Assembly: GCA_025667525.1 (NCBI GenBank)
Contig: CM046875.1
Location: 153,695,675-153,759,674 of the forward strand
Direction of reading: 5' to 3'
From: Glebionis coronaria
Lineage: Eukaryota > Streptophyta > Magnoliopsida > Asterales > Asteraceae
Length of the DNA: 64,000 nucleotides
Made by a program: the position numbers and the translations under genes. How positions within the stretch are numbered: position 1 is the first letter of the stretch; every line of letters begins with the position of its first letter. The notes under the pieces were generated by a model. The model did not search any database. It saw nothing but the letters and a program-made list of their open reading frames with translations, and was not told the origin of the DNA. This document shows positions 1 to 8,952 of the stretch, piece after piece.

Positions 1-1
1 C

Positions 2-1024
2 GATAGTGAGAATTCCAACAACCGAAGGAATAATAATACCACCAGGGGTTGTTCTTACCCTGATTTTCTCAAATGCAAGCCGTCTTACTATCGGGGCAAC
101 GAAGGCGTAGTAGAGTTGATGCAATGGTTTGAAAGACTAGAGACCGTATTCCGCATCAGCGACTGCGCCGATGAGAACAAGGTTAAGTTCGCCACCTGCA
201 CGCTACTTGAAAGTGCCCTCACCTGGTGGAATTCTGTGGCCATTACTCTAGGGCATGACGCTGCTTATGCTCTGAACTGGACAAGTCTGAAGGAGAGAAT
301 GACGGAAAAGTACTGTCCTCGGGGCGAAATGAAAAAGCTGGAAGTCGAACTATGGGATCTTAGGTGTAAGAACAATGACATCGTGTTATACAACCGGAGA
401 TTCCAAGAATTGACTCTCATGTGTACCAGGATGTTTCCCGATAAGGAGGAGAAGATTGAAAAGTACGTTGGAGGACTCCCCGACGCCATTCATGATAGTG
501 TTCTCGCCTCACGGCCTACCACCGTCGAGAAAGCCATGGAGTTTGCCGCCGAATTAATCAATAAGAGGAACCGTACTATCTCTGAGAGAAACACTGAGAA
601 CAAGAGAAAGTTGGACGACCATGTCCGTGCTCCCTATCACCCCACTCCAAAAAGACAAAACGCCTGACAGATTTACAGTGCAATCGCCCCCACAGGACCA
701 AGGACTTATGAAGGCACCAGACCTTTGTGCCCGACTTACCATTTTCACCATCAGGTGGGTGAACCATGCAAGACTTGTTACAAATGTGGAACAGTGGGCC
801 ATCCGGCTCGCAATTGCCAAGCAAATGCTGCTACCCAGATTCAGCCCAACAATGTTGAAAGGAACAATAGTCGAGGTGGAACCAACGGCCGTGGATTTGG
901 GAATAGACAGCCAGGAAAATGTGGTGTTATAGGAGGAAGCATCAGTGGCCCAAGGAAGTGAGTCACGTGCTATGAGTGCGGAACACCCGGTCACGTGAGA
1001 ACAAGCTGCCCCAAATTAGCCCAT
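2..1024 (+). pseudogene. T1 gag (partial, two in-frame stops)
   Basis: The frame is open from base 2, so the true start is outside the window. The first part is a retrotransposon Gag domain (MQWFERLETVF near 116, then ALTWWNS and LKERMTEKYCPRGEM). A basic linker follows, then two CCHC zinc knuckles: CYKCGTVGHPARNC (about 775-820) and CYECGTPGHVRTSC (about 968-1010). These knuckles bind genomic RNA in the virus-like particle. TGA stops at 665-667 and 959-961 interrupt the frame, but the same frame continues with recognisable Gag sequence after each. Both stops could come from CGA by cytosine deamination. It would have been made as one Gag-Pol polyprotein with the protease that follows without a frame change. 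Confidence 0.88.
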
Positions 1025-1645
1025 CAGAACAAAAGCAATGGAGGATCCACATCCAGAGTTTATGTGGTGGGCAGTGCGAAGCCCAACCCAGACTCCAACG
1101 TAGTTACGGGTACGTTTTTACTAAATAATCGTTACGCATCTATTCTATTTGACACTGGGGCCGACAGGAGCTTTATTTCCACTGAATTTAGTAGAATATT
1201 AGAAGTTGTCCCTTCTGCATTAGACCACCGATTCGCAGTGGAGTTAGCAGACGGTAAGATCATAGAAGCCGATACCATCGTTAGGGGTTGCACACTGAAC
1301 TTTTCCAACCACCCATTCAATATTGACCTAATCCCAGTGGATCTAGGCAGTTTTGATATCATCATTGGCATGGATTGGTTATCTAAGTACCACGCAGTGA
1401 TCGTATGTGACGAGAAACTAGTCCAATTGCCATGGGGAAATGAGACATTGATCGTTCGAGGTATTGGCAATACTGACCTTGCAGACACTAGGCTCAGTGT
1501 CATATCCTGTACCAAGATTCAGAGATACCTATCAAGAGGATGTCCCATCTTCTTGGATCATATCTCCCAGGCAAATAAAGAAGATGACACCGAAAGGAAG
1601 CAAATAAAGGACGTGCCCATCGTCCGAGAATTTCCCGAAGTCTTC
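1025..1645 (+). pseudogene. T1 aspartic protease, cut by A1 insertion
   Basis: Continues the gag frame. The retropepsin active site is visible as FDTGADRSFIS (about 1149-1181), followed by the second conserved block FDIIIGMDWLSKYHA (about 1352-1395). The catalytic Asp of the DTG triad is present. The segment ends in the protease-RT linker, where element A1 has inserted after base 1645. The first three bases of the A1 LTR supply a TGA stop. The pol frame resumes at 10793 in phase, counting from the first base after the second copy of the target duplication, so the original element had one continuous gag-pol ORF here. Confidence 0.88.
1641..1645. repeat. Target-site duplication of A1, left copy (TCTTC)
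   Basis: TCTTC directly precedes the TG of the 5' LTR and recurs at 10788-10792 directly after the CA of the 3' LTR. Five bases is the usual duplication made by Ty3/gypsy integrases. It shows that A1 (1646-10787) entered as one unit. Confidence 0.95.
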
Positions 1646-2137
1646 TGATAGGTGTGTAAACACCCATCTTTTCTACCACTTAAGTACAATAATAACCGGA
1701 CCAAAACGTGTATTTTATGTCTTTATGTCGGAATTATGCGTGGTTTGTGTTTTTGTTGTGATTTAGGATGAAAAGGTGAAAAATGGATAAAACACGGACA
1801 TTCACGGGCATTTATGGACTTTTATTGAAGAAAAGGATAAAAGACGAAGTCAAGAAGTCAAGAGTGCAAAAAGAACGGAAGTCCACGACCAATTCTGAAG
1901 ATTTATCGAAGAAAAAGTCAAAAGATGGAAGTTGATCAAAAGCCGAAGAATTCAAGTCTATTTTATTGAAGAAATTAAAGATGAGTTCAAAGAAATCCCG
2001 AAGCTAAAAGTCCTTTAAGTCTACATTTAATGAAGATTAAAGAAGGAGGGACTTAATCTCGCAATTAAGAAGAAGATTAAAGAAGGAGGGACTAAGTATG
2101 CAATTAAGGAAGCTTCCTAAGCAAGCTTTAGTCTTCC

Positions 2138-2147
2138 CTATAAATAG
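2138..2147 (+). promoter_or_regulatory. Putative TATA box of the A1 LTR
   Basis: CTATAAATAG in an AT-moderate context, about 490 bp into the LTR. The same box is at 9445-9454 in the 3' LTR, and A2 has CTATATATAG-like boxes at the matching place (about 30515-30528 and 36428-36441). It probably fixes the start of element transcription (U3/R border). Confidence 0.6.
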
Positions 2148-2556
2148 ACTAGATTAGTTATCATTTCACTCTTGTTGGCTAGGGTGACACTAGTTCTTCC
2201 ACCATTTAATTACTTGTCATTTACATTAATTGTCATTTTTAATTACCTTGTCTCGCACCTTAAATTCATTTAATTTCAAGTAAGTTTTCAATTAATTCTT
2301 GTCAATCTTTACTTTATCTTGTCAATCTCTTATCTACCTTTCTTATTCTTTGATTTGTTGTGTTTATGTTATGTTCATGTTCATGCTTTTATTTTGATCC
2401 AAAGTGTTTTTGATTATTATGGTTAAAGTTGTTTAATTTCATGTTTTTGATTGATTGTTGATGCTTATTTGTGGGTTCGTACTGTTTTTATTGATACGCG
2501 TGTTTGATTTTGATTACTTTTTGTTTATACCTGCTACTGTATTACCTTCCTTGTTC

Positions 2557-2960
2557 TTCGGAAGATTTTGCTTGTTTCTGTGTTTCCAGATTTAGTTCCG
2601 AACCAAAGAAGGATTGAAGGTTCATTCGGAAGTCAAAACTTCCGAACCAAGGTTGTTCTTTCGGAACTTGAAAAGTTCCGAATCAAGGAAACTCATTCGG
2701 AACTTCAAAAGTTCCGAACCAAACTTACTCATTCGGAAGTCAAAACTTCCGAACCAAAGATCTTCATTCGGAACCTTCCGAATCAATAACTTCCGAACCA
2801 ATTCCAGAAGTTCCGAACCAAGGGCCTTCATTCGGAACTTCAAAAGTTCCGAATCAAGGATCTTCATCCGGAAAGTTCCGAATCAAGGGGTGACCAAATC
2901 TTCCGAATCAAGGCAAGTTCTACAAGATTCCGAATCAGCAAGTTCCGAATGAAAGATTGT
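2557..2960 (+). repeat. Array of TTCGGAA / TTCCGAA words in A1 LTR
   Basis: More than twenty copies of TTCGGAA or its complement TTCCGAA, often as inverted pairs around short AT-rich loops (for example ATTCGGAAGTC...CTTCCGAAC). Transcribed RNA could fold into a chain of hairpins. The block keeps open frames on both strands, but these are a by-product of the repeated word and I do not call them genes. The array recurs at about 9864-10258 in the 3' LTR. Confidence 0.85.
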
Positions 2961-3482
2961 TTTGGATAAGTGACATATTCAGACAAGTTTGTTCCGGATC
3001 AAGGACTTTGGTAATATTCCAAGTGAAGAAGAATCATTTCAACCAAAGGTGACATTTAGGTTGAGTGATTGTTCCAAATGAAGGTTTATTCCAAATGAGC
3101 TGTATTCAGGTTCTTATTAGCTTTTATCTTTAATTTTTATCTTCAAGCTCTATTTTACTTGCCTTTTATTTAATTGCACTTTTAGATTATTTGCCTTAGT
3201 TTTAGTTGCACTTTAAGTTTGCCTTAGATAGATTTAAGTTTACGTCATTTTACTTTAGTGCCCTTTAATTTTAGTTACGTTTTAAAATACTCACACTTTA
3301 CTTTAATTAGACTTAGATTTACTTTAAGAGTACTTTTACTTTTAAGTCTTTGCATTTAAATTTAAAATCACCCAAAAATATTCTTTTTCACCAAAAATTA
3401 ACTAAGTCACACATAGAGAGCTAAGATCAATTCGTTAAGATACCGAGAACAATAATCGAACTAGTAAAACCTAGTTATCAAA

Positions 3483-3497
3483 TGGCGCCGCTGCCGG
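3483..3497 (+). promoter_or_regulatory. Primer binding site, tRNA-Asp type (A1)
   Basis: TGGCGCCGCTGCCGG begins two bases after the 5' LTR. It is complementary to the 3' end of plant tRNA-Asp with one apparent mismatch, the primer known for Athila elements. Just downstream, 3554-3567 (GTTCACTTGTGAAC) is a small stem-loop that could serve RNA dimerisation or packaging. Confidence 0.85.
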
Positions 3498-3729
3498 CTC
3501 TTTTCGTTAAGATCAACAGTTTTCTGTGCTAGACACGTTGCTTTTTGGGATCCGTTCACTTGTGAACGTTATTTTTCTTGCATAAAAATTTCAAAAAATC
3601 ATAAAAAAGTAAAAAAATTCATAAAAACCATAAAAATTAAAATTTCAAAAATCCAAAAAGATTTTCTTTTTATTGTGTATATATATTGTCTTTGCGTTTG
3701 GTTTCTTTTTCTTTTGCATTTTCAGGTGT

Positions 3730-6700
3730 ATGCGTACTAGATCTTCTAACTACCAAGAGCCCGAGCCTCAAGAAGATTTAGATATGGCAGGTGTTAACAA
3801 CAATAATCAACTACCGCACCTCAATAATAATAATAATAACAACAATGCTCCTCCACAGCCCGATCTTCGGACCATGGAGGAACTTTGTCAACCAACAATG
3901 TTTGGACGAGGAGGACCGATTGCGCCGATGCAAATCAACGCTCCTGAGTTTTCGTTGAAGCACCACATGATTCAGCAAGTGCAAACAAACCCATTTAGAG
4001 GATTGCCTGATGATGATGCCAACAAACACCTCGACAAGTTCATTACAATCACCCAAAGCATAAAGTTGCCAGGGGCCACAATGGATGTTCTCCGCCTACA
4101 ACTCTTTCCACATACTTTATCGCATCATGCCGAGAAATGGTTTGATCGTCTCCCGAAGAATTCTATTCACACTTGGGATGATATGACTCAACGCTTTCTT
4201 TCGCGCTACTTTCCACCATCCATGGTCACAAGCCTTCGCAATCAGATCAGCGGTTTCATGCAAGATCCCGATGAATCTCTTTTTGATGCATGGGAGAGAT
4301 ATAATGTCTTGATCGACCGTTGTCCAAACCACAACATGCTTCCGGTCACCTTGATCGATACTTTCTACAACGGATTGACTTTTCGAGATCGTGATACGAT
4401 TAATGCAGCCGCCGGTGGCACATTCATGAAAAGGAGACCCGAGGAGTGTAGAGAGTTAATAGAGAACATGACTACTCATCATAAGAACTGGGATTCTTCT
4501 GCTTCTTCTAGAAACAACACGAGAGTCAATGTTTCCTCTACCTCAGCAAACCCTGAGATGACCGAACTCACCCGCATGATGGCTGAAATGAGCAAAAGTA
4601 TTACGCTTCTCGCTTCAAACCAACAACAACATCAAGTTAAAGCGGTCGCTAATCCTTGTGAAACATGTGGCGGTCCTCACTCATACACCGATTGTCCTTC
4701 GACACAAGGAAATCCGGAAAATGTGTATGCAGCTTACGGTAATTATTCACCGGAAAATTACCAAGCTAGACAACAAGGGGATAGAAATCTGCTGAGCTAC
4801 CGTTCAAACAATTACCTTTCACCCGGTTTTTCTCCTCAAAACCAAAACCCCGCCAACAACTACAATAGAAGCAACCAAATCCCACCTCGTGCTTCTAACC
4901 CTTATCAACCACCCACCCAACAACACCCACCCATTAATCCCGATGTTGACACAATCATGAGAACTCAAGGTGAGCAAATCAAGAATCTACAGAGCCAAAT
5001 TATCAATCTGAAAGGAGATATCTTAAAGCAAGGTAATGACATCAGAACCGAGGTTCGTGAAAACCTTCAATCCTCCTTCATCACTCAAACAACTGAATTA
5101 AAGAATCTATTGGCTAGTTTCTTGCCCGAATCTCAACCTTCTTCTTCTTCGGGTTCTCTACCTTCAAACACCGTCACCAATCCGCGAGCTAATGTGAGTG
5201 CTATAACTACGCGTAGTGGAATTACCATTGTCAATCCACCTGATTCACCACCATTATCTACACCTCCTCCACCACCATGTATCCCTACCCCTCTTACACT
5301 TAGTGATAGCACACCATTACCGTCTCCGCCTCATCATGACGATGTATCTCGGAAGGACCCTTCAACATCACAACCTTCAACAACTACACCTCCACCTAAC
5401 CCTTATCAGCCCAGAATCCCATATCCTTCTCGCATAGGCAAGACCAACGAGCTAACCAAGAATGACTGTAATGTCATGAAATATGTGGATATGCTATCTA
5501 AAATGACCATCAACATCAGCCTTGTTGAAGCACTTTGCCACATGCCGAAATTTGTTAAAGCATTCAAGGACTTGCTTAGCAAGAAGGAGAAGTTGCTTGA
5601 ACTCGCCAACACACGCTTAAATGAAAACTGCTCTGCAGTCCTTCTTAGAGAACTTCCGGAAAAGCTTGGAGATCCCGGTCGTTTTGTGTTGTCTTGCGTC
5701 TTCAACAAAACTGAAGAATTTACTGCCCTTGCTGATCTCGGGGCTAGTATTAATCTTATGCCACTCAGTGTTTGGAAAACACTATCATTGCCCGATCTAA
5801 TTCCTACAAAGATGACTCTCGAACTTGCAAACCGCACTCTCGCTTACCCCGTTGGTATAGCCGAAGACGTGTTTATCAAAGTTGGCACATTTACCTTCCC
5901 GGTCGATTTTGTCGTAGTTGATTATGAAATGGACCCTCGTATTCCTCTAATACTTGGTCGACCATTCTTGAGAACCGGACGTGCTTTAATAGATGTGGCC
6001 GAAGGTGAGTTAATCTTACGAGTCGGGGATGATTCTAAAATTTTTAGAATGGGGAAGCTTACAGGCAAATCCTTTGGAGGCCGAGAATCAGTGAATATGA
6101 TAAATGTGCTCGATGACTTTACCGTCTACGATAATCCTTTATTCGAGTCTTCCACTGATAATCCACTCTTTGAAGATAATGTGGATGATTCTCACTCTAC
6201 TTTGGACGCTTCTCCCATTTTTGATTCTTCACCAGTCTTCGATGCTTATGATGATGATTCTAGCTCAGACTCGGATGATTTTGATTGTACTTCTGAGTAT
6301 CCCGAGCTGCCCACTTTCGATGATTTCGATGAGGCCGATACTCTCTCGAGCGATTCTTCACATGATGAAGATCCTCCATCATCACTCGATCCTACTTTGG
6401 ACGATTATTCATTTGAGGAAGATTTCTCTGAATTTCTCAACACATACTTCCCTCATGAGAGTGATGCTCCTCCTTTAGACTTTGAAGATTATCGCCTTGA
6501 TCCTACTTTGGATTTGAAGAGCATTTTGTCAAAGGAGACGAAACCGGTTGACACCGAAATCCGTTGCACTTATGATTTGACACCTCTTTGTCCCACTTCT
6601 GAGGACGAGGTTGTGCTTCTTTGCGGATCTTCTTCACACTCGGCTGAGCCTGAGTGCTATTTTCCCTTGAAGGAAAAGGTGTTCGATCCCGGTATTGAAG

Positions 6701-6930
6701 TCTTTAAGCCATCTCAGTATCAACCTGATGAAATAAAAGGAAACATCTTTGGACCTATTGAAGACATGCTTGCACCGCTTCATACTTGCTTCCACCATGC
6801 TCCATCGCTGCTTAAGGGAACCTTGCCATTTCTCTTTTGGCTTGCCTTGTTCGCCTTAAGCTCTTGCTTATTGATGGATGAAAACTATGTCTTTGATCCT
6901 GGTGGATTTGTTTCATGCTACTTCCGTTGA
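3730..6930 (+). CDS. A1 Gag-protease polyprotein with acidic, membrane-anchored-like tail
   Basis: About 1066 codons from the ATG at 3730. The frame is open 19 codons upstream, but that part lies after a pyrimidine tract and looks like leader; MRTRSSNYQEPEP is the natural start and is shared with A2. In order: an Asn-rich N-terminus; an Athila-type Gag domain (about residues 60-260: FGRGGPIAPMQ, AEKWFDRLP, ELIENMTTHH); a CCHC-like finger CETCGGPHSYTDC with a short C-x2-C-x3-H-x4-C spacing; a Pro/Ser/Thr-rich stretch; and a retropepsin-like domain with active site LADLGASINLMP and flap-side block LILGRPFL. The last 300 or so residues are very acidic (DDSSSDSDDFD) and end with a hydrophobic segment (LPFLFWLALFALSSCLLM). 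No RT, RNase H or integrase motif follows. The ORF is intact and about 90% alike in A2, so the whole length, tail included, seems maintained. The tail's function is unknown. Confidence 0.9.
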   Translation: MRTRSSNYQEPEPQEDLDMAGVNNNNQLPHLNNNNNNNNAPPQPDLRTMEELCQPTMFGRGGPIAPMQINAPEFSLKHHMIQQVQTNPFRGLPDDDANKHLDKFITITQSIKLPGATMDVLRLQLFPHTLSHHAEKWFDRLPKNSIHTWDDMTQRFLSRYFPPSMVTSLRNQISGFMQDPDESLFDAWERYNVLIDRCPNHNMLPVTLIDTFYNGLTFRDRDTINAAAGGTFMKRRPEECRELIENMTTHHKNWDSSASSRNNTRVNVSSTSANPEMTELTRMMAEMSKSITLLASNQQQHQVKAVANPCETCGGPHSYTDCPSTQGNPENVYAAYGNYSPENYQARQQGDRNLLSYRSNNYLSPGFSPQNQNPANNYNRSNQIPPRASNPYQPPTQQHPPINPDVDTIMRTQGEQIKNLQSQIINLKGDILKQGNDIRTEVRENLQSSFITQTTELKNLLASFLPESQPSSSSGSLPSNTVTNPRANVSAITTRSGITIVNPPDSPPLSTPPPPPCIPTPLTLSDSTPLPSPPHHDDVSRKDPSTSQPSTTTPPPNPYQPRIPYPSRIGKTNELTKNDCNVMKYVDMLSKMTINISLVEALCHMPKFVKAFKDLLSKKEKLLELANTRLNENCSAVLLRELPEKLGDPGRFVLSCVFNKTEEFTALADLGASINLMPLSVWKTLSLPDLIPTKMTLELANRTLAYPVGIAEDVFIKVGTFTFPVDFVVVDYEMDPRIPLILGRPFLRTGRALIDVAEGELILRVGDDSKIFRMGKLTGKSFGGRESVNMINVLDDFTVYDNPLFESSTDNPLFEDNVDDSHSTLDASPIFDSSPVFDAYDDDSSSDSDDFDCTSEYPELPTFDDFDEADTLSSDSSHDEDPPSSLDPTLDDYSFEEDFSEFLNTYFPHESDAPPLDFEDYRLDPTLDLKSILSKETKPVDTEIRCTYDLTPLCPTSEDEVVLLCGSSSHSAEPECYFPLKEKVFDPGIEVFKPSQYQPDEIKGNIFGPIEDMLAPLHTCFHHAPSLLKGTLPFLFWLALFALSSCLLMDENYVFDPGGFVSCYFR

Positions 6931-7129
6931 TGATCAAGGTCGAGTCAGGCTAACGACTCGGTTAACAAAAACCAAGCGCTTCTTGGGAGGCAACCCATGT
7001 ATCTATCTTTTTGCTTTCTTTACCATAAGTGTAGGGGGGACCCCTTGGATTGCTATTTCCTCTCCTCACTTCTTAATCAGGGATTCGAGCTTCAATGATC
7101 CACTCTTGATGATTCTTGACGACCCGTGA
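6878..7129 (+). CDS. Possible overlapping small ORF at the 3' end of gag-pro
   Basis: An 83-codon frame in the +1 phase overlaps the last 53 bases of the gag-protease ORF and runs past it. A2 has the same frame with about 80 codons in copy A (25651-25893, minus strand) and a shorter version in copy B (31592-31807). The products share VDDQGRVRLTTRLTK and RFLGGNPCIYLFAFF. No family is recognised. It may be real (reached by frameshift or splicing) or may only reflect a conserved non-coding RNA signal, since the core motif at 6974-6996 lies inside it. Confidence 0.25.
   Translation: MKTMSLILVDLFHATSVDDQGRVRLTTRLTKTKRFLGGNPCIYLFAFFTISVGGTPWIAISSPHFLIRDSSFNDPLLMILDDP
6974..6996 (+). promoter_or_regulatory. 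Conserved AAGCGCTTCTTGGGAGG motif after gag-pro
   Basis: A 23-bp block starting AAGCGCTTCTTGGGAGG and ending CAACCC follows the stop codon by about 45 bases. It is repeated exactly in A2 at 25784-25806 and 31698-31720 on the minus strand. From memory, closely similar words follow coding regions in many plant Athila elements. It contains the palindrome AAGCGCTT. A role in RNA processing, structure or packaging is inferred only. Confidence 0.6.
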
Positions 7130-7334
7130 TTCCGTGTTCTACTTCGTCCCGGTTCTATCCTAAACTCTTTTCGATTCACTATTTTATATTTCCTCAATAT
7201 TAAAATAGGAATCTCTTTAGTTGTCTTTTCCTTAGCAAGATTTAAACAACGTGCACAATGTCCTAAGTGTAGGGGAGCTTACTCCCACATGCTTAAACAT
7301 TGAGGACAATGTTTATCTTAAGTGTAGGGGGGAC
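7027..7334 (+). repeat. Three polypurine-tract-like words AAGTGTAGGGG (A1)
   Basis: AAGTGTAGGGGGGA at 7027-7040, AAGTGTAGGGGA at 7265-7276 and AAGTGTAGGGGGGAC at 7320-7334. The same word forms the true polypurine tract at 8939-8952. The last two flank a TTGAGGACAATG word that also recurs near the terminal tract. Internal copies could be extra plus-strand priming sites or relics of module duplication. Confidence 0.7.
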
Positions 7335-8938
7335 TTCTATCGAAGTTAAGTGGTTTTTTCCTTGTTTTTGTCCTCATTTTAACCGGAAAATGAATTTTTC
7401 GACACTTTTCAAAATTTTTGATCTATTTTGGCCTATTAGTTTTTCCCTTTTGTATAGTTATTTTCTTTCTTTGCTAGAATAAATGTTTAATAAGTGGTTT
7501 TAATTTTCAAACGTTGTGAATCTTTTGACTCAATCCGAGTTTACTCTAGCTAGTATCCTTAACGTGTTTAAGTCAAGTTTTGCTAGGCTTTTATATAGGG
7601 AGCTATAAAACGCGAAAGTCTTAACTCTTACGAGTTAAGAACAAGAACTTTTCGCAAGTTCCTATAATTGATCCTAGAGAGTCGTTTATCAAGGGAACTT
7701 TAAAATGCAATTTCTAAACTTGAAAGAGTCTAAGAATTTGCAAGATCCTATAGGCGACTCGAAAACCCAAAACTTTGATTTAATAGGCTAAGTATCCACG
7801 AGTCTCATTACTTGAGATTTTAAATTGTGGAGAACGAGAAATGATAGAGTCAATTATAAGTTCGGTATTCTTTCATGAATTTATGTGAGTTAATTATGAG
7901 CCTATTCTCCCATCGCTTGCTAATAATTTATTTGCTAATAAATAAGGTTGTACGATTTGAAAAGTTACTTAGCTTCTAGCCCCAGATCGTTTAAAAGTTG
8001 CTCGGTAATGACGAGAGTTCATAGCCAAGGCATAACTTATGAAGCGGGGCGTGAAGATTGGCGAGTCCGAAAAGGCCCTAACAAGGCATGAGGGCTATGT
8101 TTTGTTGCTAAAGATCCAAAGTGATGTGAAGAATCATTTATCGAAAATCAATATGAAGGATCGAGACACACGACGTAAAGCAAAACTCCCCAAAAGTCAT
8201 GGAGAAGTGTATCCGAAAAGACCCTAACAAGGTATGAGGATAAATAGATCCAAGTCATAAAAGGAGGCGGATCGTTGTATATCAAAGTCCAAAATAAAGA
8301 TTGGAGAAAAAATGAAGAAGTCGTGGTCAATATGTGAAGAATCTCTCAAATTTCAAGTGAAGAAATTCCAATTATGAAGAGAAGACCATTATTTCATGAA
8401 CGTCTCTCAAGATTTGAAGTATGAAGTCGCTGCCAAATATCGGCCCGAGAAAGGTCTCAAATCGCGAACCAAGTTATGCCAAGATATGAACTTTCTGATA
8501 TCCCGAGAAGCAGTTTTAAAAGATTTGGTCCTTTAGCTAACTATTGATTAAATCGTGCACTTTATTTTCAGACTAAATAATTATCGAAATAAGTCAAACA
8601 ATGCATCTTCGTGATCATTCAAGACAAATGATAAAATATAAGAGATACCCATAGGAATAAGGGAGTCTAAGTGAATAATTGGCCCACATGAGTTCGTGTT
8701 AGTGTACTAACTTATAATAACAATGATCTCGTTTTTAAGCTTGGTTTGGAGAAAGTGAAAACTTGAGGATGATGATTATTCATAACATTTTCAAAAACCC
8801 AAGGTATGCTTTTGATTTCTTTATTTTGTATGTTTTTAATTTTCTATCTCTTTAATAAAGGCCAACGTGGATTGATTATGATGAAAAGTATAATCTTGCT
8901 TTGTAACTAATGCATTGCATGAGGACATTGCAATGGTC
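7335..8938 (+). other. Non-coding 3' region of A1
   Basis: About 1.6 kb with no ORF that I can support. It holds a short direct repeat (CCGAAAAGRCCCTAACAAGG near 8068 and 8214). In Athila elements this is where an env-like gene may lie; none is visible here. Confidence 0.6.
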
Positions 8939-8952
8939 AAGTGTAGGGGATT
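8939..8952 (+). promoter_or_regulatory. Polypurine tract of A1
   Basis: AAGTGTAGGGGATT sits directly against the TG of the 3' LTR, the place where plus-strand DNA synthesis is primed. Confidence 0.85.

Larger units (their letters stand above)
1646..3480 (+). repeat. A1 5' LTR
   Basis: Starts TGATAGGTGTGTAAACACCC and ends CTAGTTATCA. It matches 8953-10787 over its full length apart from a few single-base differences. It carries a TATA box at 2138-2147 and an array of TTCGGAA/TTCCGAA words at about 2557-2960. The start repeats in the minus-strand A2 LTRs, showing the two families share U3 sequence. Confidence 0.95.

Noticed and set aside
2568..2952. Open frames on both strands in the A1 LTR (repeated in the 3' LTR)
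   Set aside because: They are created by the TTCGGAA/TTCCGAA word array; the products are low-complexity and have no start context or homology.
6104..6478. Long frames overlapping gag-pro in other phases (also 26260-26679 and 32174-32593)
   Set aside because: Shadows of the Asp/Ser-rich coding region (GAT/TCT codons shifted give ATG/ILL runs); no independent support.
8039..8227. 62-codon frame in the A1 3' region as an env-like gene
   Set aside because: Too short, no membrane segment or signal peptide, and no matching frame in A2.
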